The notes below the pieces were generated by a model that did not search any database, had not been told where the DNA came from, and saw nothing but the letters and a program-made list of their open reading frames with translations. Source: Lachnospiraceae bacterium (GTDB taxonomy: Bacteria > Bacillota > Clostridia > Lachnospirales > Lachnospiraceae). Taken from it: a DNA stretch of 26,733 bases. Positions 16,181-24,346 of the stretch are shown one piece after another. The stretch lies in the NCBI GenBank assembly GCA_900754855.1, contig CAAEEI010000009.1, positions 1 through 26,733 of the forward strand, given 5' to 3'. Positions within the stretch are counted from its first letter, which is position 1; each line of letters opens with the position of its first letter. The translations under genes and the position numbers were made by a program.

Positions 16181-17464
16181 TTACACATTACGGTAAATGA
16201 TGTCTTCTCTTCCTGGTCCATTGGATACCATAGTGATCGGATAACCAATCTTTTCTTCGATAAATTCGATATATTTCCGACAATTTTCCGGTAAATCTTC
16301 ATATTTTTTTATGCCGCGGATGTCGCATTTCCATCCCGGAAGTACTTCCAGAACCGGTTTTGCTTTTTCCAGTTTCGTTGTCACAGGGAAATCTGTGGTT
16401 ACTTCTCCATCGATTTCGTAACCGACGCAAACCGGAATCTCATCCAGATAACCTAATACATCCACAACCGTAAAGGCCACGTCCGTTGTTCCCTGAAGAC
16501 GGCAGCCATACCGGGAAGCCACACAGTCAAACCAACCCATTCTTCTCGGTCTTCCGGTGGTTGCTCCAAACTCTCCGCCGTCACCGCCGCGAACACGCAT
16601 CTCCTGTGCTTCATCTCCGAAAATCTCACTGACGAAAGCCCCTGCGCCTACTGCGCTGCTGTATGCCTTACAAACCGTCACAACCTTTTCAATGGCATAC
16701 GGCGGCAATCCTGCGCCAATTGCTCCATAAGCTGCCAGCGTGGAAGAGGACGTCACCATAGGATAAATCCCATGATCCGGATCTTTCAGTGTACCTAACT
16801 GTCCTTCCAGAAGAATATTTTTTCCTTCTTTTAACGCCTTCTCCAGATAGAGAGAAACATCACATACATATGGCTCTACCATCTGTTTATATTCCATCAG
16901 CGTCTGATATACTTCTTCTGCATTCATCTCCGGTTTATGATACAGATGTTTAAGAATCACATTTTTCTGCGCCAGCACACGATCGATTTTCTCTTTTAAT
17001 TCTGCTTCTTCCATAAACAGTTCACTGACCTGAAAACCAATTTTAGCATATTTATCGGAATAAAAAGGCGCAATCCCTGATTTCGTGGAACCAAAAGATT
17101 TTCCACCCAGACGTTCTTCTTCATATTCATCAAACAAGATGTGATATGGCATAACGATCTGCGCCCGGTCAGAAACAAGAATCTTCGGTTCCGGTACTCC
17201 CTGTTTGATAATCTCCTGCAGCTCGTTAAAAAGCACAGGAATATTTAAAGCCACTCCATTACCGATGATACTCGTCGTATGGTCATAAAAAACACCGGAC
17301 GGTAAGGTGTGCAGTGCAAATTTACCATAATTATTTATAATTGTATGGCCTGCATTGGCACCACCCTGGAAACGGATAATAATATCAGAATCCTGAGCAA
17401 GCATATCAGTAATCTTACCTTTTCCTTCGTCTCCCCAATTGGCACCTACAATTGCTTTTACCAT
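16181..17464 (-). CDS. purA: Adenylosuccinate synthetase
   Basis: PurA condenses IMP and aspartate with GTP to give adenylosuccinate, the first step from IMP to AMP. The 427-residue protein has the family's N-terminal loop NWGDEGKGK with D12, the H40 in GGANAGHTI that acts with it, and the R/G-rich GATTGRPRRMGW region near residue 300. Length is normal. The start follows GGGAGG by nine bases. It has its own promoter and a leader containing a perfect 9-bp inverted repeat. Confidence 0.97.
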   Translation of the reverse strand: MVKAIVGANWGDEGKGKITDMLAQDSDIIIRFQGGANAGHTIINNYGKFALHTLPSGVFYDHTTSIIGNGVALNIPVLFNELQEIIKQGVPEPKILVSDRAQIVMPYHILFDEYEEERLGGKSFGSTKSGIAPFYSDKYAKIGFQVSELFMEEAELKEKIDRVLAQKNVILKHLYHKPEMNAEEVYQTLMEYKQMVEPYVCDVSLYLEKALKEGKNILLEGQLGTLKDPDHGIYPMVTSSSTLAAYGAIGAGLPPYAIEKVVTVCKAYSSAVGAGAFVSEIFGDEAQEMRVRGGDGGEFGATTGRPRRMGWFDCVASRYGCRLQGTTDVAFTVVDVLGYLDEIPVCVGYEIDGEVTTDFPVTTKLEKAKPVLEVLPGWKCDIRGIKKYEDLPENCRKYIEFIEEKIGYPITMVSNGPGREDIIYRNV

Positions 17465-17495
17465 ATGTTTCTTCCTCCCAGTTATCTCATTATCC

Positions 17496-17532
17496 GGTAT
17501 TGACCACGTAAGATATATTTCCCGTCAATACC
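17496..17532 (-). promoter_or_regulatory. Inverted repeat in the purA leader
   Basis: GGTATTGAC (17496-17504) and GTCAATACC (17524-17532) form a perfect 9-bp stem around a 19-base loop, about 30 bases before the purA start. No T tract follows, so it is not a terminator. It could be an operator or an RNA element that controls translation. It does not resemble the known purine riboswitch or PurR box. Confidence 0.5.
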
Positions 17533-17560
17533 TATTAATTTATATAAACAAAACATTCTT

Positions 17561-17589
17561 ATTATAGCCTACTTTTCCCTATAAGTAAA
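17561..17589 (-). promoter_or_regulatory. Probable purA promoter
   Basis: On the minus strand TTTACT (17584-17589) and a consensus TATAAT (17561-17566) are 17 bases apart. The -35 box lies just after the flippase stop codon, and I see no terminator for the flippase transcript, so read-through into purA is likely as well. Confidence 0.6.
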
Positions 17590-17597
17590 GAAGCTGT

Positions 17598-19268
17598 TTA
17601 CAGTAAATGATACCGTTTCGCATAATGCACCAGTTTATATCCTTTAGGGAAGTTTTTCAGTTCCTTCTCGTTTACCCCGCCGAACTTCAGCAGAAGGATA
17701 AAGAATACGCCGGCTCCAAAGGCCACCGCCGCAAGCAGACAGAGCAAAATGAGCAGGCGAACCGGAAGAAGGCCTCCCAGTATGCCGTGAAGGATCAGAA
17801 AAATTCCTTCATAAAATACATAACAGAATACGCCCATGATCAGTGCACAAATCATCGGAATCAGGAAGGTCTTTTTTACTTCCTGCTGATACCCCAGATA
17901 TTTCTTCACACTGCGGCTGTTCAGATAACACATGAGCAATGCATACAACATGGTCGAAATAATCAGGGCCATGAGATTCATTGGCGTAAAGAACAGCAGG
18001 GCACAAAGGATGACCACATGGATCACCAGCGATAACGCCGCATTTTTTAACGGTACATTTACTTTACCGATTCCCTGCAGCACTCCATTGGTAATGGTGG
18101 AGAGTGCATAAAATACTACGCTGATACAGCCAATCTGCAGCAGATGCACCGCCAGATCCAGCGTGGCCTTCTGCGGGAACAGCAGCTGCATGATCGGACT
18201 GGCCAGTACGCCCAGACCTACAGCGCTTGGTATACTGATCATCATGGTAAAATGTATCGCCTGTTTTACCTGTGCGTTACATTCTTCATAATCTCCTACG
18301 GTATAAGCCGAAGAAACTGCCGGAATCATCGCAGTGGACATGGAATTGGCCAGCGCCACCGGCACATTGATCAGCACCCAGTATTTTCCGGCAAACACAC
18401 CATAAAGGATGGCCGCCGTCCCCGCCGCCATTCCTTTAAAATCCATCACATCCATAAAAATCGTCTGATCGATCGTGGTACTGATGTTGTAAACAAAGGT
18501 GCTTAAAATCACCGGCGTGATCATCAAAAACATGATTCGGAAGATCTCTTTATAAGAACTGTCCGTCTCCGTGGTATCTTTCACACAATGGACATGGAAA
18601 TACCCTCTGTTCTGGCGATAAATAAAGACCATAAACAGAAGTCCTGCCGCCACGCCGGTAACGATACCGGCTGCGCTTCCCATGGCGCCAAATACCGGAA
18701 CCGCCTCTTCTTTTCCCTGGGCAAAAAGCCGGATAAAGAGAACGGCTGCGCCGATACTGACCACAGCATTCATGATCTGTTCCAGAATCTGCGACACGGA
18801 AGTCGGCATCATCGTAGAATGCGCCTGAAAATAGCCCCGGAGAACGCCGAGAAAACCAGACAGAAAGATTGCCGGCGACAATACTCTTAACACCGGAACC
18901 GCATTGGCCTGGCTGCCCGGCACCAGAAGCGGCGCCGCAAAGAACGTGAAAATACTGGCAACTCCCCCTACGATCAGCACGTAAAAAAGCGCGCAGCGAA
19001 AGACTTTATGAGCCTCCCGATACTGTTTCAACGCCAGTTTTCCGGATACCACCTTGGATACCGCCATGGGAATACTGTACGAAGAGATCAGCAGCACCAT
19101 GGCATAAATGTTATACGCCAGACTATAATAGCCATTTCCTTCGTCGCCGATAATGCTGGTAACCGGGCTTCGATATAAAACGCCTATAATCCGGACAAGA
19201 ATCCCGGCCACCATCAAAATGGTGGCCTGTGCAATTACATTTTGTTTACTCGACTTGGTCTTTCTCAT
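17598..19268 (-). CDS. Polysaccharide/lipid II-type flippase, SpoVB/YtgP family
   Basis: This 556-residue integral membrane protein belongs to the MOP exporter superfamily, in the oligosaccharide flippase branch with SpoVB and YtgP. These proteins move lipid-linked cell-wall or spore-cortex precursors across the membrane. It has about 14 hydrophobic segments from end to end, and the N-terminal region ATILMVAGILVRIIGVLYR, GDEGNGYYSLAYNIY and IPMAVSKVVS is typical of the family. Its ATG shares one base with the purB stop (TAATG), so it depends on purB translation. Sporulation-specific SpoVB cannot be told from vegetative YtgP by sequence alone. Confidence 0.88.
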   Translation of the reverse strand: MRKTKSSKQNVIAQATILMVAGILVRIIGVLYRSPVTSIIGDEGNGYYSLAYNIYAMVLLISSYSIPMAVSKVVSGKLALKQYREAHKVFRCALFYVLIVGGVASIFTFFAAPLLVPGSQANAVPVLRVLSPAIFLSGFLGVLRGYFQAHSTMMPTSVSQILEQIMNAVVSIGAAVLFIRLFAQGKEEAVPVFGAMGSAAGIVTGVAAGLLFMVFIYRQNRGYFHVHCVKDTTETDSSYKEIFRIMFLMITPVILSTFVYNISTTIDQTIFMDVMDFKGMAAGTAAILYGVFAGKYWVLINVPVALANSMSTAMIPAVSSAYTVGDYEECNAQVKQAIHFTMMISIPSAVGLGVLASPIMQLLFPQKATLDLAVHLLQIGCISVVFYALSTITNGVLQGIGKVNVPLKNAALSLVIHVVILCALLFFTPMNLMALIISTMLYALLMCYLNSRSVKKYLGYQQEVKKTFLIPMICALIMGVFCYVFYEGIFLILHGILGGLLPVRLLILLCLLAAVAFGAGVFFILLLKFGGVNEKELKNFPKGYKLVHYAKRYHLL

Positions 19269-20701
19269 TATACATTGATCTCTGCTTTCATCCCCAGAAC
19301 ATCTTTATTGGCATCCAGCACAGGCTGCACATACTCTCTGATAAACTCTTCTGTCTGCTGCGGCGCCCTGCCCACAAAGTTTTCCGGTTTCATTATGGCG
19401 TTTAACTGTTCGATGGTCATGCCAAAGGAAGGATCCGCTGCGATTCTTTCCAGAAGATCGTTTTCTTTTCCTTCTTCTTTTACCACTTTTCCGGCCGCCA
19501 TGGAATGCTGACGGATTTTCTCATGAAGCTCCTGTCTGTCTCCGCCGGCTTTTACTGCGTCCATCATGATGTTTTCTGTCGCCATAAACGGCAGTTCTCT
19601 CATCAGGTGCGCTTCGATAACTTTTGGATATACCACCAGACCGTCCACAACGTTCAGGTAGAGATCAAGGATACCGTCAATGGCCAGGAACCCTTCCGGT
19701 ACGGATAATCTCTTGTTGGCAGAATCATCCAGCGTACGTTCAAACCACTGTGTGGAGGCTACCAGCGCCGGATTCATGGTATCGGACATCACGTAATTTG
19801 CCAGAGAAGCAATTCTCTCACTGCGCATCGGATTTCTCTTATAGGCCATGGCAGAGGAACCAATCTGATTTTTTTCAAATGGCTCTTCGATCTCTTTCAT
19901 GTGCTGAAGCAGACGAATATCGTTGGAGAATTTATGGGCGGACTGGGCAATACCGCCAAGAACATTGAGCACGCGGCTGTCTACTTTTCGGGAATAAGTC
20001 TGACCGGAAACCGGATAACAGGATGAAAATCCCATTTTTTCTGCGATTTTCTGATCGATCTTGCGGATGGTCTCATGATCTCCGTTGAACAGTTCCAGGA
20101 AGCTGGCCTGTGTTCCCGTGGTTCCCTTGGAACCCAGAAGTTTCATGGAAGAAATGACATGATCAAGATCTTCCAGATCAAGCATCAATTCATTAAGCCA
20201 GAGTGTTGCCCGTTTTCCCACGGTTGTCGGCTGCGCCGGCTGATAATGGGTGTAAGCCAGCGTAGGCATATCTTTATATTTCATGGCAAAAGCAGATAAT
20301 TCACTGATGACATTTAACAGTTTCTGTCTCACCAAATGCAAAGCTTCCGTCATGATAATGACGTCCGTATTATCCCCGACATAACAGGAGGTCGCTCCCA
20401 GATGGATGATTCCCTTGGCATTCGGGCACTGTACGCCATAAGCATACACGTGGGACATTACATCATGTCTTACCTCTTTTTCTCTCTGTTTTGCCACCTC
20501 AAAATTAATATCATCGGCATGGGCTTTCAGTTCCTCAATCTGTTCTTTGGTCACACTGGAAAGTCCCAGCTCATATTCTGTTTCTGCCAGGGCGATCCAG
20601 AGTTTTCTCCATGTTTTAAATTTTTTGTCCGGTGAAAAAATATACTGCATTTCCTTGCTGGCATAACGTTCAGAAAGTGGGCTTTGGTATTTATCGTACA
20701 T
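19268..20701 (-). CDS. purB: Adenylosuccinate lyase
   Basis: PurB cleaves SAICAR in IMP synthesis and adenylosuccinate on the way to AMP. The 477-residue protein shows the three conserved stretches of the fumarase/aspartase superfamily: TSCYVGDNTD (104-113), THYQPAQPTT (151-160, with H152) and the signature SSAMAYKRNPMRSE (282-295). The catalytic serine lies at the start of that signature loop. The start follows AGGAGGAG by five bases. It leads a two-gene operon with the flippase and has a leader of about 120 bases rich in short palindromes. Confidence 0.97.
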   Translation of the reverse strand: MYDKYQSPLSERYASKEMQYIFSPDKKFKTWRKLWIALAETEYELGLSSVTKEQIEELKAHADDINFEVAKQREKEVRHDVMSHVYAYGVQCPNAKGIIHLGATSCYVGDNTDVIIMTEALHLVRQKLLNVISELSAFAMKYKDMPTLAYTHYQPAQPTTVGKRATLWLNELMLDLEDLDHVISSMKLLGSKGTTGTQASFLELFNGDHETIRKIDQKIAEKMGFSSCYPVSGQTYSRKVDSRVLNVLGGIAQSAHKFSNDIRLLQHMKEIEEPFEKNQIGSSAMAYKRNPMRSERIASLANYVMSDTMNPALVASTQWFERTLDDSANKRLSVPEGFLAIDGILDLYLNVVDGLVVYPKVIEAHLMRELPFMATENIMMDAVKAGGDRQELHEKIRQHSMAAGKVVKEEGKENDLLERIAADPSFGMTIEQLNAIMKPENFVGRAPQQTEEFIREYVQPVLDANKDVLGMKAEINV

Positions 20702-20721
20702 AGTTCTCCTCCTGCTTCCGG

Positions 20722-20815
20722 TTTTCCGGAAAAATTTTATCTTGTTAATTTATTCTAACACCATTATGGTGTTTTCGTCATCTGTCTTTTTACCGGAAAA
20801 CGTTCCGGATAAAAG
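20722..20815 (-). promoter_or_regulatory. Three palindromes in the purB leader
   Basis: Between promoter and purB start lie TTTTCCGGAAAA (20722-20733), AACACCAT-T-ATGGTGTT (20757-20773), and a hairpin built from two TCCGGAA-like arms with flanking CTTTT/AAAAG (20786-20815). None is followed by a T tract. The word CCGGAA recurs across the leader. A folded regulatory leader or repressor sites are both possible; no known riboswitch class is recognised. Confidence 0.4.
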
Positions 20816-20823
20816 GTATCGGC

Positions 20824-20862
20824 GTCTTGTATACTAGCATAAAATATCCGGTAGTACAAGAC
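20824..20862 (-). promoter_or_regulatory. Probable purB promoter flanked by an inverted repeat
   Basis: On the minus strand TTGTAC (20854-20859) and an extended -10, TGC-TAGTAT (TAGTAT at 20831-20836), are 17 bases apart. The promoter is bracketed by a perfect 8-bp inverted repeat, GTCTTGTA (20824-20831) and TACAAGAC (20855-20862), which covers both boxes and could be an operator. Confidence 0.55.
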
Positions 20863-20905
20863 AGAACAGGCCCGGACGGCTTTCTTTCCCTCTCTGGCGG
20901 TGATT

Positions 20906-22156
20906 TTATTCATTTCCCACGATTTTTACCAGCATCGGGGAATCCAAAGGAATGATTCCTCTTCTGATCTTTACCGATAAAATTCTGGCTACCGCCTGGT
21001 CTATGGTCTTCTCAGACAGTTCTCCTTCCTGCACGGCCTTTTTTAACGCTTCACAGGACGCAGCAAAATCGTCCGGCATCAAAATCATATCGTTTCCCGC
21101 CCGGACAGCCATCAACGCCGCCTGCCCCGCATCATAGAACTTCGTGATGATCTTCATGTTCATGGCGTCCGTAATAATGATATTTTTAAACTTCAGTTCT
21201 TCCCGGAGAATATCTTTCACCATGAGAGAAGACAATGAAGCCGGAACTTCATTTTGTGTGATGGAACGAACAGACACATGGGACATCATGACAAAATCCG
21301 CCCCGGCAGAAATCCCCGCGGCAAACGGCTTGAACTCCGTATCCCGCAGACGGTCAATGGTCACGTTCAGTTCCGCGTACCCTCTATGGGTGTCTTCTTC
21401 ACAATTTCCCTGCCCCGGAAAATGTTTCAGCGTGGCGCTGACCCCGTTCTCCTGTAAACCTTTGACCTCTTCGCCGACCATCTCCGACACCAGAGCGGCA
21501 TCACTGCCAAAGCTTCTCTCTCCGATCTCCGTATTTTCCACATTGGTAGACAAATCCGCCACCGGTGCAAAATCAAGATTAAAGCCCATTTCATGAATTT
21601 CCCGCCCGATGGTGGAGCCAACCTGATAGGCCTCTTTTGCGTCTCCGGTTTTTCCAATTTCCGCCATGGAAGGGAATTTCGTCGTCTTCATCCCCTGAGT
21701 ATTGGCGATTCGCGCAACAGAACCTCCCTCTTCGTCCACCGACATAAACATGGGAATCTTTGTGCAGCCCTGCATATCGGCGATGAATTTTGTCGTCTGC
21801 TTTTTATTTTTCAGATTGAAGGAAAAGAAGATCACTCCTCCCGGCTGATATTTTTTCAGATTTTCCTCCATCGTCTCCGTCATTTTTCTTTCCGCATTGA
21901 AATCCAGAGAATCCGTATTGACAATAAAAAGCTGTCCGATTTTTTCTTCCAGCGTCATCTGCCTCATCAATTCAGTGGTCAGTGCGTCCATGGTAATCTC
22001 ATCCAGATCTTCCGGATTCATCTCTTTGATGGACGTACTATTTTCTGCCTTTTGTCCATTGCCGCCTGCGTCACTTTTCCCGCATCCGGCTACGATGATC
22101 AGCATCATCACCAGACAGATACACAAAAGCGCATGGTGTTTTCTCTTTCTGCTCAT
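20906..22156 (-). CDS. Glycoside hydrolase family 3 lipoprotein (NagZ-like)
   Basis: This 416-residue protein is an exported lipoprotein with a GH3 N-terminal catalytic domain, most like beta-N-acetylhexosaminidase NagZ, which trims GlcNAc from peptidoglycan fragments. The signal peptide (KRKHH, then a hydrophobic run) ends in the lipobox V-A-G-C25. The NagZ-type motif is KHFPGQG (K244, H245), with D255 and H257 as the catalytic acid/base dyad in EEDTH and D330 in IITDAMNM as nucleophile. The second His of the usual KHFPGHG is Gln. The frame is open to 22228 inside ppk, but 22156 places the signal peptide correctly and has GGAG-rich sequence upstream. It lies 31 bases after ppk as the last gene of that operon. 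Confidence 0.88.
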   Translation of the reverse strand: MSRKRKHHALLCICLVMMLIIVAGCGKSDAGGNGQKAENSTSIKEMNPEDLDEITMDALTTELMRQMTLEEKIGQLFIVNTDSLDFNAERKMTETMEENLKKYQPGGVIFFSFNLKNKKQTTKFIADMQGCTKIPMFMSVDEEGGSVARIANTQGMKTTKFPSMAEIGKTGDAKEAYQVGSTIGREIHEMGFNLDFAPVADLSTNVENTEIGERSFGSDAALVSEMVGEEVKGLQENGVSATLKHFPGQGNCEEDTHRGYAELNVTIDRLRDTEFKPFAAGISAGADFVMMSHVSVRSITQNEVPASLSSLMVKDILREELKFKNIIITDAMNMKIITKFYDAGQAALMAVRAGNDMILMPDDFAASCEALKKAVQEGELSEKTIDQAVARILSVKIRRGIIPLDSPMLVKIVGNE

Positions 22157-22187
22157 CCTCTTCCTTCTCCTTTTATCCTTCCGGAAA

Positions 22188-24332
22188 TTATTCTTTATCC
22201 TCCTGATCCGGCGCCATTCCCGGTTCAAAACGTCGTCGGGATGCGACCGGCTGACGTTGTTTTCTGCTCAGGGCTTCTTTGCAAAATTCTTTTTGTGCCT
22301 CCAGCAGCACTTTTCCTCTTTTATCCACTTTCTGGTAATTTCCATCCGGCAGCATACAATGCGCTTTTATGGTATCCGCCAGTTGCAGTTTCAGAATATG
22401 TCTTACCTTATTTTTCAGTGTTTCATCTTCTACCGGAAAGACAATTTCCACCCGTCGGTCCAAATTCCTTGGCATCCAGTCTGCACTGCCCATATAGAGT
22501 TCTTCGTGGCCGTCATTGTAAAACGAAAAGATTCTGGCGTGTTCCAGAAAACTTCCCACCAGAGAACGGACGCGGATATTTTCACTCAGCCCCGGCACTC
22601 CCGGAATCAGACAGCAGATTCCCCGGATGATGAGATCAATCTGCACTCCGGCGGCAGAGGCCTCGTACAAGGCCAGGATGATTTTTTTATCACAAAGTGA
22701 GTTGCATTTGGCGATAATCCTTGCTTCTTTTCCCGCCTTCGCATTTTCGGTTTCTCTTCGGATCAGGTGAAGAAAACGTTTTTTCATCCAGATCGGCGCC
22801 ACCAGCAGGCGGTTCCATCTTGCCGGTTCTGAATAGCCGCTCAGCATGTTAAAGACAGCGGTGGCGTCTTCCCCGTAAGGATCCCGGCAGGTAAACATTC
22901 CGGCGTCGGTATATAACTTAGCGGTGGAATCATTGTAATTCCCTGTGCCCAGATGGACATATCGGCGTATCCCGTCGGCTTCTCTGCGGACAACCAGCGC
23001 AATCTTACAGTGGGTCTTCAATCCCACAAGGCCATAGATGACATGGCATCCCGCTTTCTCCAGTTTTTTTGCCCAGTTAATATTGTTTTCTTCATCAAAT
23101 CTTGCCTTTAATTCCACCAGAACCGTTACCTGTTTGCCATTTTCGGCTGCCAGCGCCAGAGCAGAAATAATGGGCGAATGCCCGCTTACTCTGTACAACG
23201 TCTGTTTGATGGCCAGAACATTCTCATCCTCCGCCGCCTGACGGATGAAGGCCACCACCGGCGCAAAACTGTCGTAAGGATGATGGAGAAGCACGTCTCC
23301 TTTACGAATCTGGTCAAAAATATTCCGGTCTGCCCGCAGTTCTTCATTTATCTGTGGAATATACGTTTTCTCCTTATAGTCCTGAAAGCCTTCCAGACCA
23401 TAGCACTTCATCAAAAAGGTCAGATCCAACGGCCCGTTAATGGCATACATATCATCCCCATGCACATTGAACTGTTTTTTCAGGTATTTTACCAGCCGTT
23501 TATCCATCCGGTCTTCATAGGCAAATTTAATCACTTCACCCCACTGCCGTTTTTTCAGCTGCTTTTCAATTTCTTTCAGCAGGTCTTCCGCATCATCTTC
23601 TTCAATGGAAAGATCTGCGTTTCTCATGATCCGGTACGGGCCGGAACAAATGATTTCATGATTCAGGAAAAGATCTTTCAGAAAATGTTCAATCAACGTT
23701 TCCAGAAGCACAACTCTTGTTTTCTTCTCCTCGTTTTTCGGCAGAGTGATGATTCTTGGCAGCACAGAAGGCACCTGCACAGTGGCGATGTCATACTCTT
23801 TCTTTTCTTTCTTGTCTTTATTTTCAATCAAAGCCGCAATATTTAAGGTTTTGTTGCGAATCAGCGGAAATGGACGGGAAGAGTCTATGGCCATCGGTGT
23901 AAGGACCGGATAAACATTTTTGTGAAAATACTGATCCAGATACTCCTCTTCTTCCTCATTGACTTCATCATATCCAATGATTTCCAGACCGGCCTCTCTT
24001 AATTTCGGCATAAGAGAACGATTAAACACTGTATATTGTTTTTCTGTAAAATCATGCGTTTTTTCCCGCAGAGCATCCAACTGCTCCTGCGGCGTCATAC
24101 CGGCAATATCTTTTTTTTCGTATTCCGCATTGACCATATCTTTTAAAGAGGCAATTCTGACCATGAAAAACTCATCCAGATTTGACGCGGTGATGCTCAG
24201 AAATTTCATCCTCTCAAACAACGGATTCTGTTTATCTCTTGCTTCTCCCAGAATTCTTTTGTTAAACTCCATCCAGCTCAGTTCTCTGTTAATAAAATTC
24301 CCCGGCTGGTCAAATACTGACTTTTCTGCCAT
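22188..24332 (-). CDS. ppk: Polyphosphate kinase 1
   Basis: Ppk1 reversibly polymerises the gamma-phosphate of ATP into inorganic polyphosphate at the membrane. The 714-residue protein starts with the typical NRELSWMEFNKRIL and SITASNLDEFFMVR. It holds both conserved histidines of the phospholipase D-like domains: H441 in GLKTHCK, the residue phosphorylated in E. coli Ppk, and H598 in FLEHARIF. The HLGTGNYND motif is also present. Length is normal. It begins 14 bases after the Ppx-like gene behind AAAGGGGC, giving a ppx-ppk pair. Confidence 0.97.
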   Translation of the reverse strand: MAEKSVFDQPGNFINRELSWMEFNKRILGEARDKQNPLFERMKFLSITASNLDEFFMVRIASLKDMVNAEYEKKDIAGMTPQEQLDALREKTHDFTEKQYTVFNRSLMPKLREAGLEIIGYDEVNEEEEEYLDQYFHKNVYPVLTPMAIDSSRPFPLIRNKTLNIAALIENKDKKEKKEYDIATVQVPSVLPRIITLPKNEEKKTRVVLLETLIEHFLKDLFLNHEIICSGPYRIMRNADLSIEEDDAEDLLKEIEKQLKKRQWGEVIKFAYEDRMDKRLVKYLKKQFNVHGDDMYAINGPLDLTFLMKCYGLEGFQDYKEKTYIPQINEELRADRNIFDQIRKGDVLLHHPYDSFAPVVAFIRQAAEDENVLAIKQTLYRVSGHSPIISALALAAENGKQVTVLVELKARFDEENNINWAKKLEKAGCHVIYGLVGLKTHCKIALVVRREADGIRRYVHLGTGNYNDSTAKLYTDAGMFTCRDPYGEDATAVFNMLSGYSEPARWNRLLVAPIWMKKRFLHLIRRETENAKAGKEARIIAKCNSLCDKKIILALYEASAAGVQIDLIIRGICCLIPGVPGLSENIRVRSLVGSFLEHARIFSFYNDGHEELYMGSADWMPRNLDRRVEIVFPVEDETLKNKVRHILKLQLADTIKAHCMLPDGNYQKVDKRGKVLLEAQKEFCKEALSRKQRQPVASRRRFEPGMAPDQEDKE

Positions 24333-24346
24333 AGCTGCCCCTTTCT

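Noticed and set aside
17523..17528. TTGACG as a -35 box for purA
   Set aside because: No -10 box lies 16-18 bases downstream. The hexamer is part of the 9-bp inverted repeat, and the TTTACT/TATAAT pair upstream is better.
21593..22700. Long plus-strand open frames of 345 and 267 codons
   Set aside because: They lie antisense to the glycosidase and ppk genes, both of which have clear family motifs. No ribosome binding site or homology supports the plus-strand frames.
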